Below are positions 8,850 through 17,755 of a stretch of 64,000 nucleotides of DNA, one piece after another. The notes beneath the pieces were generated by a model. The model did not search any database. It saw nothing but the letters and a program-made list of their open reading frames with translations, and was not told the origin of the DNA. The first letter of the stretch is position 1, and every line of letters begins with the position of its first letter. The position numbers and the translations under genes were made by a program. The DNA comes from Paenilisteria newyorkensis (GTDB taxonomy: Bacteria; Bacillota; Bacilli; Lactobacillales; Listeriaceae), in the NCBI RefSeq assembly GCF_000766145.1, contig NZ_JNFB01000012.1, positions 434,001 to 498,000 on the forward strand. The letters run 5' to 3'.

Positions 8850-11800
8850 ATGCATAAAGTAGTTGTGATTACAAACATGAAAATGAAAAAGAAAAAGAAA
8901 TTTGGATTAAAAATTTTATCGGTGGCAATGGTTGCTTCCTTAATGGTACCAACTTCCATCGGGAATATCGCTGTTTTTGCGGAAACGGCTGAACCGGTGA
9001 CAACTGAAAATACACTAAAAAGCGAGCCAACATTCGCACAGAAAAAGGAATTCCAAATCAAAAAAGGGACAGAAGATGCGGAAGTTAGTGCTTCAGCGGT
9101 GAACTTAACGAGTACTGGCCTAGACTTACACGGCGTTGTTAGCGGTGTACCTCAAGCGACGTATTTACGATTTTCTGATGTTACCTTACCGAGCGACGCA
9201 AAAATTTCGAACGCGTATCTTTCATTCACAACGCGTGATGCTTCGTCGGCAAGCCAGTCTACAACGATTAGCATAACGGGCGAGCGCGGCAGTCAAGCGG
9301 AATTTTCCAATACGGTTGCTTCGTTTACGAATCGAAACTTTACGGACGCTTCGGTGAGTATGGCGACCCCGGTCGTTGCGACGAATACGATTTTTAATAC
9401 AGAGGACATTACTTCTGTGCTCAATGAAATGCGGGCTGATCAGACGGATATCCAAAACTATGTATTCAAAATAGCCGGTAACAATAAAGGTTCTTTTGTG
9501 ATGCGTTCGTATGATTCAAGCGCAACCATGGCACCGAAATTGATCGTGGAGTATACGTCGCCATCTGCTGATTACAAAGCCAATATCGCGAACACAGCAG
9601 ATGACGCAAAAGAGTATGGCGCGAACAAAACGATGGATCTGAACTCGGCGATGGAGATCGGTGGTTATTACTCTGCCACATTAACGCCGGCATATAGAAA
9701 TATATCCGCTTTCCGATTCGCCAATGTCAACCTTCCAGAAAACGCAAAAATTGATGACGCCTATTTGGAATTCACGACATACGGTACAGTCGCCAATCGC
9801 GTTTCCAATATGTCTATCGCTTCAGAACTAGGCAATCCACTAGGCTATACAAGTGTCGCTGGAAACATTAGCTCGCGTCCTTACACAGCATCAACCGTGA
9901 AATATCAGCAAGCTAGTTTCACTGCAGCAAATCAAGTCATCCGAACGCCGAATCTCAAAAGTATCATTGACGAAACCCGCCTCATGGGATGGCAAAACGG
10001 CAATGCACTAGCTTTTCGCGTTGATGGTGACAACTATATCGGTAGCATCTATCAAGGTGGCTCAGCCGTAGCGTACCAACCGAAACTTGTTATTAAATAC
10101 ACATATAGTGAGCAGGATGCCGTTGCCGCTGATGTCGTAAAAAACCCGGCGAAAATGAAAAACCTCTTTATTAACGAAGTCGCAAGTGCGGGGACGGATG
10201 CCGAGAAAAACGGCTGGATCGAGATTTTCAACAATAATGATGTCCCCGTCTTTTTTGAAAATGGTGTTTTCCTATCAGACGACATAACGACTTTAGGGAA
10301 ATCAGAGCTGAAAAACCTCTACATCCCCGCAAAAGGGTATCGTGTCGTGAAAGCAGATGGTACGCAAAACAATGCATCCGTTCATTTTACGTTAGGTGAC
10401 CGCGCGACGAAGCTTTATTTATCAACAAAATACGATGATAGCTTCCACACGATGGACACGATGGATGTGCGGCCAATGAGTTTTAACGAAACAATGGGGC
10501 GTCTGAATGATGGCGATTCGAACGTGGTGACTTTTAAACCAGGGACCTATGAGAGTTCGAATAATGACGCAAACCAAATCGTGTCGGTTACAGCAAGTCA
10601 AAAAACGGGATTATACGCGAAACCTTTCGACTTAGCCTTTGCGAGCGATGCTGTTAATACAATCAAATACACGACAGATGGCTCCACGCCAAGTGAAACG
10701 AACGGAACAACGTACACAAAACCGTTCACCATTAACAAAAACACGACGGTTAAAGCCTTCGCGTACAATGCGAAACAAAATAGCGGCGTCCAAACCTTCA
10801 CGTACGCCATTCGCGAAGATGCCGACAAAATCCCGCTAGCGACAAAAGAGTATAGCGTCAAAGCTGGGACGGATGACGCGGCAGTAGCTGCAACGACTGT
10901 CAATTTGACAAGTACTGCGCTTAATTTACACGGACTTCTAAACGCTGCACCTCAAGCGACATTTGTGCGTTTTGCTAACGTTGCGATTCCAGCCGATGCC
11001 GTGATTACAAAAGCGTATCTTACGTTCACGACACTGACAGCATCGAGCACACCAACGAATTTGGCAGTAGCTGGGGAAATTGGAAATGGTGATGCCTTCG
11101 CGTCCACCGTCGCTTCTTTTACCAACCGCAAACTGACAGAAACGACAGTGAAATCGGCTACACCAGACAAAGTAGCCGTCAATGATCTTGTAAACACGGG
11201 TGATTTGACAGCAGTTATTGATGAGATGCGTGCAGGAAACCCGGATATGAAAAACCTCGTATTTCGCGTTGACGGTGACAAAACTGGTTCCTACATCGCG
11301 CGTTCTTATGAGTCAAGCGCTGCAATGGCTCCGAAATTAGTTTTAGAATATTATTCAGGAGATGGTGATTTCGCTGGTCAAGTCGCGACAGCAAATGATG
11401 ATGCCGAAGAATATGGAACCGCAAAAGCAATGAGTCTGAATGACAATCTAAGAATCGGCGGTTACTACTCGACAACGCTTACACCAGGTTACAAAGACAT
11501 TTCGGCGTTTCGTTTCAACAACGTGACACTGCCAGAATCCGCAGAAATTGAAGACGCCTATTTAGAGTTCACCACCTATGCAACCAATGCCGCAAAAGTA
11601 AGCTCTAACATGGAAGTCCGCGCCGAACTAGGCAATCCGGAAATTTACAAAAGCACAGCAGGAAACATCACATCTCGCGCTTACAGTGAGTTAGCTGTAA
11701 AATACAATCAACCAGCGTTCACAGCAGGAAACCAAATCGTGCGCACCGCCAATCTAAAAGACATCATCGACGAAAATCGCCTAACCGGCTGGAAAAATGG

Positions 11801-14800
11801 GCAATCCATGGCATTCCGCATTGACGGTGACAACTATATCGGCAGCGTCTATCAAGGCGGAAACGCAAACGCAGCTAGACTCATCATCCAATACAAAAAC
11901 AACGCCAAAGGTCCAAGCATCGACGGCGCACTCACAACACCAGACAAAATCAAAAACGTTTTCATCAACGAATTGTCATCCGAGGGAACAGCAAGCTCTA
12001 AAGAAGCGTGGATCGAGCTTTACAACGACAACGATGTCCCCGTCATTTTAGACAAAGGGATGTACTTGAGCGACAAAGCAAAAACACTCGACAAATTCGA
12101 ATTTTCAAACCTAGTTATTCCGGCAAAAGGCTACCGCGTCCTGTATTCCGACAAAGCAACCGAGCTCGGAAACAATCATCTGAGCTTCGAAATCGGCGGT
12201 AGCGGCGACGTCATTTTATCCGCAAAAGTTGGTTCTGAATTCAAAACAGTGGATTCAATCAAATATACGAAACAAGCGTACAATCAATCATTCGGACGCC
12301 AGCCAGATGCGAGTAAAAATCTCACTTTATTCAGCTCTGACACGTTCGGCAAGTCAAACAACAACGGTCAAACCAACTACGCCGTGCAATTCAGTAAAAA
12401 TCGCGGTATGTATGATACGGCTTTCGACTTAAAGATGACTTCCAAACCTGGCATTACACTAAAATACACGCTAGACGGTACTACACCAAGCGAAACAAAA
12501 GGTACCACATACACGGGTCCAATCACGATCGGCAAGACAACAGTCGTCAAAGTTTACGGCTACGATGCAACAGGAAACACAGGCGTACTTTCGAACACCT
12601 ACGTTCTGCGTGATAACTATAAAAACGAAGTGACATCAGGATCCCAGTGGCAATACAAGACTAACATCACGAGCGATGATTACGCCCAAGCCATTGATGA
12701 TTTCCCAGTCGTGTCTGTTACCGGCGACGCCACAAATCTGAATGGTTCTACTGATACAGCCGGCACATTCGAATATTTAGACTCCCACATGGGAAATGGC
12801 GGAACAAACTACTTCAACTTCGCCGGCTCTAAAAAATTCGGACAAGCGAGCGTATCTCAATTCAATTCTGGAGTCGCGATTAAATTCCACCGCGATTTTA
12901 ACGGCAAAAAAGCCAAATACAACTTTTTCGATCCACTACCTGGCGAAGTATACCCAGTTGTAGGTAAGTTCAGCAAATTGCAGTTAAAGGAAGGACAAGA
13001 CGGCCCGCAAAATGACGTTTACAATCTTGGCTACAATCGCTACGATGAAAAAGTAACCGGAACACTCGCGGAACAAATGGGCAAGATTTTCTTACACACC
13101 AACTACGTCCATTACTACTACAACGGCAAATACATGGGCGTCAAAACAATGCGTGAAAATTTCAGCCAAAACATGTTTGAAGAATACTTCGGCGGTGACG
13201 GTGATGATTACACGAAAATCCGCTTCCAAGATGGCTATTTTGTACCTGGTCACGTAGAAACCGGCGATGGAGATACCGCCATTTTGACAAAAGTAAAAGC
13301 AGTATCTGCCGCGAAAAGCTTCCAAGAATTCAAAAACTATGTGGATGTAGAAGATTTAATTAAGACGCAAATCCTCTTCATGTTCACTGATACCGAGCAA
13401 GAAGTAGATGCGGTCGTTTCCAATAGCGTGTTAACTGGAAACGGTGGTACGAAGATGAAATTCAATATCAATGACACAGATGGCGCGTTTTACAATAACG
13501 GCGGAACTGGCACGAGTTCTTCTTCCTTTACTGGTGGCGGAGGAACGTATCGCTACAAATGGGCAGACGGTAACTCAAGACGCGGCGCCGGCGTGCTATT
13601 CGGTAATTTTTCAGGAGATAGCAGTACCGTTGCAACAGCAGGAAACCTCGAATTCAAAACGCTCGTTAAAGACCAAGTTTTGAAACAAATCGGTCCAGCA
13701 AACGGTGATTTCGCGGGTGCATCCGGAGCTCCATTATCTGTCGCAAATGTGAGACAACTCATTCTAGATAACCAGAAACAACTCGACGCTGCGTACAAAC
13801 TCGATGCTGCTTACATGGGCGCGCGAAGAACAATATACCAAGATTGGTTGGCAGCCCAAGTAAAAACGCAAGCGCAAGTCCCAGACCGCGTACGATACAA
13901 CCTAGAAATGTGGACGAAATACGGCATGGCACATACACTACAAAGCGTCAATGTTGTATCAAGCGGGACAGGCGTTATTTTAGAAAATCCTAATGCCGGA
14001 ACAGACGTATACTACACGACAGACGGCACCGATCCAATGGGAGCAGATGGCGTCGTATCAAGCCAAGCAACGAAATATATCGATGGAACAGTTCTTGATG
14101 CAAAAATAAAATTGACCATCCGCGCATTCAAAACAAACAACTGGGGTCCGATGATCGATAACGGTGCATTTGCAGAACAAGCACAAAAAGAGGACGCCGC
14201 GACAAAAGCAGTCCAAGCCTTATTCACCAATGACGACGTTACATCTGGAAGCATCAAAAAAGAAACAAACCAAAAAGCGATAGATGTAGCCCAAAAAGCA
14301 GTAGATGCGGTCGCTGATGTAGCAACAAGAGCTGTTTTACAAAACGATCTAAACACAGCCAAAGAACTACTCGCCAACCGAGGTAAAACATCCGGAACCA
14401 TCACAGCAAACGACTTTATCATAGGGACAGACAGCTACGTCAAAGGAACCTACACTGGCGACGTCGCAAAAATCGCCCTTGAAATCAATGGTACACTACA
14501 ACAAATCATCAACGCAACCGGCTCCCCGTACCAATATTACGCCAAAGGTAAAATCAACGCGGTGACCGACCAAGTCAACATGATTGGCTACGATAAAGAC
14601 GGCAATGAGCTTCAAAAAACGAAAGTAAACGTCCAGAAACCAACAGTCGGACAACTCACATTAAACCCGTTCTACCTTGGCAAAGACAACTATGTGACCG
14701 GACAATTTTCATGCGATGTAGCGAAAATCAGTTTAACCGTCAATGATGTCGAAGGTACGAAAATCATCGTGAGTGCGCCAGACTTCAAGTACTACGCAAA

Positions 14801-15416
14801 CAACGTCATTCGCAACGTAAGCGATATAGTTAAACTGACCGCTTACGATAATGTCGGCAAAGTCCTTGATACGAAAGCAGTGACCGTTTTAAATGGTATC
14901 AGTTTACCAGGTAGTATTACGACTATCGCGCCATTCAAAATCGGCAAAGATAGTTATGTCACTGGAACATTCACTGGCGATGTCGTGAAAGTCGAGCTAC
15001 AGATTAACAAAGTAGCCTTACAACGTATTAACGTAACAGACGGCACCATCAAATACTACGCCAAAACAAACATCACAAAAACGACCGATATCATCGAACT
15101 AGTCGGCTATAACACAGCTGGTAATATCGTTAGCACAAAAATAGTACCAGTAACATCGGCAAACGGTAACGTGACGGTCAATCCGTTCTTGCTGGGAACG
15201 GACGGTTATGTTAAAGGCCAGTTTACCGGTGATGTGGCACGCATTAGCTTAACGGTAAATAACGTCAAGCAAACAACAATCAACGTCCCGACAACAGGAC
15301 CAGACTTCCAATATTACGCGAAGACACTGATTAAAAATCGTGCAGACATCGTTTCACTGACAGCCTATGACTCACTGGGCGGCGAAATCCAAACAGTAAG
15401 CGTACCAATTTTATAA
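8850..15416 (+). CDS. Giant secreted CotH-kinase surface protein with lamin-tail, chitobiase-like and Ig-like repeats
   Basis: 2188 residues. Order: Lys-rich signal peptide (1-45); a module of two related beta-rich domains (about 66-232 and 240-413), a lamin-tail domain (436-553) and a chitobiase/hexosaminidase C-terminal-like domain (580-652); a second copy of the whole module (664-1252); a CotH-like region (about 1257-1690) with YNLGYNRYDEKVTGTLAEQM near 1385, the acidic pair in NINDTDGAFYN near 1537; a third chitobiase-like domain (1700-1775); a helical segment resembling Listeria Cry1Ac D-VI-related domains (1785-1845); and four Ig-like repeats of about 83 residues to the end. CotH proteins are atypical protein kinases. 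There is no LPXTG or other obvious anchor. The start is uncertain: ATG 8850 is 26 bases from AGGAGG, and ATG 8877 or 8883 would also give a signal peptide. Confidence 0.85.
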   Translation: MHKVVVITNMKMKKKKKFGLKILSVAMVASLMVPTSIGNIAVFAETAEPVTTENTLKSEPTFAQKKEFQIKKGTEDAEVSASAVNLTSTGLDLHGVVSGVPQATYLRFSDVTLPSDAKISNAYLSFTTRDASSASQSTTISITGERGSQAEFSNTVASFTNRNFTDASVSMATPVVATNTIFNTEDITSVLNEMRADQTDIQNYVFKIAGNNKGSFVMRSYDSSATMAPKLIVEYTSPSADYKANIANTADDAKEYGANKTMDLNSAMEIGGYYSATLTPAYRNISAFRFANVNLPENAKIDDAYLEFTTYGTVANRVSNMSIASELGNPLGYTSVAGNISSRPYTASTVKYQQASFTAANQVIRTPNLKSIIDETRLMGWQNGNALAFRVDGDNYIGSIYQGGSAVAYQPKLVIKYTYSEQDAVAADVVKNPAKMKNLFINEVASAGTDAEKNGWIEIFNNNDVPVFFENGVFLSDDITTLGKSELKNLYIPAKGYRVVKADGTQNNASVHFTLGDRATKLYLSTKYDDSFHTMDTMDVRPMSFNETMGRLNDGDSNVVTFKPGTYESSNNDANQIVSVTASQKTGLYAKPFDLAFASDAVNTIKYTTDGSTPSETNGTTYTKPFTINKNTTVKAFAYNAKQNSGVQTFTYAIREDADKIPLATKEYSVKAGTDDAAVAATTVNLTSTALNLHGLLNAAPQATFVRFANVAIPADAVITKAYLTFTTLTASSTPTNLAVAGEIGNGDAFASTVASFTNRKLTETTVKSATPDKVAVNDLVNTGDLTAVIDEMRAGNPDMKNLVFRVDGDKTGSYIARSYESSAAMAPKLVLEYYSGDGDFAGQVATANDDAEEYGTAKAMSLNDNLRIGGYYSTTLTPGYKDISAFRFNNVTLPESAEIEDAYLEFTTYATNAAKVSSNMEVRAELGNPEIYKSTAGNITSRAYSELAVKYNQPAFTAGNQIVRTANLKDIIDENRLTGWKNGQSMAFRIDGDNYIGSVYQGGNANAARLIIQYKNNAKGPSIDGALTTPDKIKNVFINELSSEGTASSKEAWIELYNDNDVPVILDKGMYLSDKAKTLDKFEFSNLVIPAKGYRVLYSDKATELGNNHLSFEIGGSGDVILSAKVGSEFKTVDSIKYTKQAYNQSFGRQPDASKNLTLFSSDTFGKSNNNGQTNYAVQFSKNRGMYDTAFDLKMTSKPGITLKYTLDGTTPSETKGTTYTGPITIGKTTVVKVYGYDATGNTGVLSNTYVLRDNYKNEVTSGSQWQYKTNITSDDYAQAIDDFPVVSVTGDATNLNGSTDTAGTFEYLDSHMGNGGTNYFNFAGSKKFGQASVSQFNSGVAIKFHRDFNGKKAKYNFFDPLPGEVYPVVGKFSKLQLKEGQDGPQNDVYNLGYNRYDEKVTGTLAEQMGKIFLHTNYVHYYYNGKYMGVKTMRENFSQNMFEEYFGGDGDDYTKIRFQDGYFVPGHVETGDGDTAILTKVKAVSAAKSFQEFKNYVDVEDLIKTQILFMFTDTEQEVDAVVSNSVLTGNGGTKMKFNINDTDGAFYNNGGTGTSSSSFTGGGGTYRYKWADGNSRRGAGVLFGNFSGDSSTVATAGNLEFKTLVKDQVLKQIGPANGDFAGASGAPLSVANVRQLILDNQKQLDAAYKLDAAYMGARRTIYQDWLAAQVKTQAQVPDRVRYNLEMWTKYGMAHTLQSVNVVSSGTGVILENPNAGTDVYYTTDGTDPMGADGVVSSQATKYIDGTVLDAKIKLTIRAFKTNNWGPMIDNGAFAEQAQKEDAATKAVQALFTNDDVTSGSIKKETNQKAIDVAQKAVDAVADVATRAVLQNDLNTAKELLANRGKTSGTITANDFIIGTDSYVKGTYTGDVAKIALEINGTLQQIINATGSPYQYYAKGKINAVTDQVNMIGYDKDGNELQKTKVNVQKPTVGQLTLNPFYLGKDNYVTGQFSCDVAKISLTVNDVEGTKIIVSAPDFKYYANNVIRNVSDIVKLTAYDNVGKVLDTKAVTVLNGISLPGSITTIAPFKIGKDSYVTGTFTGDVVKVELQINKVALQRINVTDGTIKYYAKTNITKTTDIIELVGYNTAGNIVSTKIVPVTSANGNVTVNPFLLGTDGYVKGQFTGDVARISLTVNNVKQTTINVPTTGPDFQYYAKTLIKNRADIVSLTAYDSLGGEIQTVSVPIL
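9045..12638 (+). repeat. Internal 1.8-kb tandem duplication in the CotH gene
   Basis: About 9045-10838 and 10843-12638 encode two copies of the same four-domain, roughly 600-residue module. Copies start KEFQIKKGTEDAEV and KEYSVKAGTDDAAV and remain collinear through the lamin-tail and chitobiase-like domains (for example INEVASAG and INELSSEG; TTDGSTPSETNGTTYT and TLDGTTPSETKGTTYT). Nucleotide identity has drifted considerably, so this is an old duplication. Confidence 0.85.
14390..15413 (+). repeat. Four C-terminal Ig-like repeats in the CotH gene
   Basis: Four repeats of about 83 codons, each with a pattern like (N)PF-GTDxYVKGxxTGDVAKIxLxVN, then a YYAK motif, then DxVxLxAYDxxG. They resemble the bacterial Ig-like domains often found at the ends of Listeria surface proteins, where they serve as stalks or wall-associating modules. 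Confidence 0.75.
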
Positions 15417-15452
15417 GCAAATATACGCGTAGTATCACTCCGAGCAGTACAG

Positions 15453-15499
15453 AAAAAACAGGATTCCACAACATGAAAATGTGCGGAGTCCTGTTTTTA
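15453..15499. terminator. Bidirectional terminator between the CotH gene and the P-type ATPase gene
   Basis: AAAAACAGGATTCC pairs with GGAGTCCTGTTTTT, with additional pairing of the inner CAT and ATG. A and T runs on both sides serve the two convergent genes. Confidence 0.8.
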
Positions 15500-15515
15500 T
15501 TTTGGAAAAATGGTA

Positions 15516-17357
15516 TTAGACTTTCAATCGTAGCATTCTCAACCCATTCAAAATAACTAAAATCGTGCTTCCTTCGTGCCCAATGACGCCAAATGGCAAG
15601 TTAATGACTTGGAGGAAATTGGACAATATGAGCAGTAGAATAACGCCTATCGAGAAAATAATATTTTGCCATACAATACGGTGTAATTTCTTTGAAAGTT
15701 TCACTGCAAAAGCAAGTTTGGATAGGTCATTTTTCATTAAAATAACATCGGCTGTTTCAATCGCAATATCGGTGCCTTCTCCCATTGCGATACCAACATC
15801 AGCATTGGCAAGGGCTGGCGCGTCATTAATACCATCACCGATCATAGCGATAGCGCCGTATTTTTTTTGAAGGGCAAGTAAATGGGTGACCTTGTTTTCA
15901 GGAAGGCACTCGGCGATGACGCTGCCAATTCCGATTTCTTTGCCTATTGTATCTGCGGTATGCTGGGAGTCGCCGGTAATCATGATCGTTTTAATGGCCA
16001 TAGAATGAAGCGATGCAATGCCGTTTTGTGCTTCTTTTTGAACCGTGTCTTTTAACGCCAGCACACCAACGACCTGGGAGTCACAGGAAACGAAGACGAG
16101 TGTTTTTCCTTGGGAGGTGAGTCTTTTATTCGATTGATTGACGTAGCGCATCGCCTCTTCTTTGCCTACAAAATCTGCCTTGCCGATCCGCCATTCTTGA
16201 TTCGAAATGATCGATTTCACGCCCCAACCAGGTACATCAGTGACGGTGACATGAGGTAAAATTTCCGCATCTAACGCGTGAAGAATGCTTTGTGCAAGCG
16301 GGTGTGTGGACTGACTTTCGATTGTCGCAATGATGTCTGGTGAAACATGAGCCTCCAAATGGATATCCGTTACTTCTGGTTTTCCTCGGGTTAAAGTTCC
16401 CGTTTTATCAAAAGCGATGGCTGGTATTTGGTATAAATTCTCTAAATAAGCGCCACCTTTGAATAAAATACCGTGACGTGCGCCGTTAGAAATAGCTGCG
16501 AGGGTGGCGGGTGTGACGGAAGCTACGAGGGCACACGGCGAGGCGACAACAAGTAGTACCATCGCGCGATAAAAGCTCTCTGTCCAATCCCAGCCGAACG
16601 CGAAATGAGGTAGAAAGAGCATGAGTAGAACCACTAGCAAAACAATTTTGACATAGGTGTCTTCCAAGCGCTCAATAAAACTCGCCGTAGTAGAAGGTGT
16701 TTCTTGTGCTTGCTGAACAAGTTGAATGATTCTGCTAAACAAGGTGTTTTCAGACGTTTGAGTCACTTCTACTGTTAAAGCGCCACTCAAGTTAATCGTT
16801 CCTGCAAATACGTGATCCTCGGCTTTTTTCTCCACTGGAATAGGTTCACCTGAAATAGTAGCTTCGTCAAGCGTGGATCTCCCTTGTAAAATGATGCCGT
16901 CAATTGGAACCGTCTCGCCTGGTCGAACGAGAATATAGTCTCCCAAAGCAAGATTTTCAACCGGAACTTTCGTTGTTGTATTGTCTTTTTTGAGTAGGGA
17001 GGCTGTGACCGGTTGCATTTGGAGCAGATTGGAAATTTCACGTTTACTCTTGTTCATCGTGTACGTTTCTAAAGCACCGCTCAGTGAAAAAATAAAGATT
17101 AAAATGGCGCCTTCCAGCCAGTAACCAATAATCGAAGCACCGATAGCGGCAATAATCATAAGCAATTCTACATTTAATTTCTTCGTGCGAATCGTACTGG
17201 TAATGCCCTCTTTTGCCTTTGCAAAACCGCCGATAATGAAAGCGGAAAGGAAAATGTAAGGTGTGCCCGCCGTTTCAGGAATCATCCATCCAGCAAGAAT
17301 CAAGAGTCCACTCAGAATAGCCGCGATTAATTCGATATTACGCTTTAAAAATAGCAT
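15516..17357 (-). CDS. frvA: P1B-type heavy-metal ATPase, FrvA/PfeT-like Fe(II) efflux pump
   Basis: 613 residues. Ion-path motif SPCALVASVTPATL in the large central membrane segment, phosphorylation motif FDKTGTLTRG, hinge and ATP motifs TGDSQHTADTIGKEIG and GDGINDAPALANADVGIAMG, and C-terminal HEGSTILVILNGLRML. SPC plus HEG(G/S)T marks the P1B4 group, which includes Bacillus PfeT (formerly ZosA) and Listeria FrvA, ferrous-iron exporters. There is no N-terminal HMA domain. A perfect Fur-type 7-1-7 box lies about 20 bases upstream of ATG 17357 and a GGAGAGGAG ribosome binding site overlaps the intervening region, fitting iron- or peroxide-responsive control. Zn or Cd export is the alternative, but the motifs and the box both favour iron. 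Confidence 0.85.
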   Translation of the reverse strand: MLFLKRNIELIAAILSGLLILAGWMIPETAGTPYIFLSAFIIGGFAKAKEGITSTIRTKKLNVELLMIIAAIGASIIGYWLEGAILIFIFSLSGALETYTMNKSKREISNLLQMQPVTASLLKKDNTTTKVPVENLALGDYILVRPGETVPIDGIILQGRSTLDEATISGEPIPVEKKAEDHVFAGTINLSGALTVEVTQTSENTLFSRIIQLVQQAQETPSTTASFIERLEDTYVKIVLLVVLLMLFLPHFAFGWDWTESFYRAMVLLVVASPCALVASVTPATLAAISNGARHGILFKGGAYLENLYQIPAIAFDKTGTLTRGKPEVTDIHLEAHVSPDIIATIESQSTHPLAQSILHALDAEILPHVTVTDVPGWGVKSIISNQEWRIGKADFVGKEEAMRYVNQSNKRLTSQGKTLVFVSCDSQVVGVLALKDTVQKEAQNGIASLHSMAIKTIMITGDSQHTADTIGKEIGIGSVIAECLPENKVTHLLALQKKYGAIAMIGDGINDAPALANADVGIAMGEGTDIAIETADVILMKNDLSKLAFAVKLSKKLHRIVWQNIIFSIGVILLLILSNFLQVINLPFGVIGHEGSTILVILNGLRMLRLKV

Positions 17358-17377
17358 GTTAGTTCACTCCTCTCCAT

Positions 17378-17392
17378 TGATAATTATTATCA
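17378..17392. promoter_or_regulatory. Fur-type operator (7-1-7) upstream of frvA
   Basis: TGATAATTATTATCA, a perfect inverted repeat of two 7-mers about one base, identical to the Bacillus Fur core (TGATAAT-N-ATTATCA). It also lies two bases per site from the PerR core, so Fur, PerR or both may bind. A second, degenerate copy (GAGAATGATAAT, 11 of 12 to the classical Fur box start) lies at 17522-17533. Confidence 0.8.
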
Positions 17393-17556
17393 TTAACCTT
17401 AAAAACACGAAAATCTGCCCTCATAGACTGAGAACAGATGATATTATTGCGTATTTATTACTTAAAGTATAGCCTGAAATTAGAAATAAAGCAACTTAAA
17501 TGATAAAATAACAATCTAATTGAGAATGATAATTGATGTCAATATCTATGTGGACA

Positions 17557-17588
17557 TAAAAAAACGACCAGCTAGGGGAGGCTGGTCG
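17557..17588 (-). terminator. Strong terminator on the minus strand after the LacI-type gene
   Basis: On the minus strand CGACCAGC pairs with GCTGGTCG around an 8-base CU-rich loop (CTCCCCTA), followed by TTTTTTT. It lies about 170 bases beyond the regulator's stop, so it ends either a long 3' UTR or a separate small RNA. Confidence 0.85.
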
Positions 17589-17660
17589 AAAAAAGGAGTT
17601 TGTTAAGGGACACCACAATTAGAAAAAGGGGGGGGAAAACTAATTGCTGTCCTTGCTTTA
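17557..17660 (-). ncRNA. Candidate CU-rich small RNA or structured 3' UTR
   Basis: Read on the minus strand, an imperfect hairpin of about 15 bp (17640-17654 with 17605-17622) displays a 17-nt loop of four U, eight C and five U. A single-stranded ACUCCUUUUUU follows, then the strong terminator with a CUCCCCUA loop. Three exposed CU-rich stretches complementary to Shine-Dalgarno sequences are the hallmark of regulatory RNAs such as the LhrC family in Listeria and RsaE in staphylococci. No strong dedicated promoter is visible (a TATAGA at about 17670 lacks a good -35), so processing from the regulator's transcript is possible. This is inferred from sequence only. Confidence 0.45.
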
Positions 17661-17755
17661 CATTCTCTATATTAAAGCATGTGCATGAAAATCCCACATC
17701 ATTTCAATGAAAGTTTGATTAGAATTCAGACTGGATAGCCCATTTATAAAGCACG

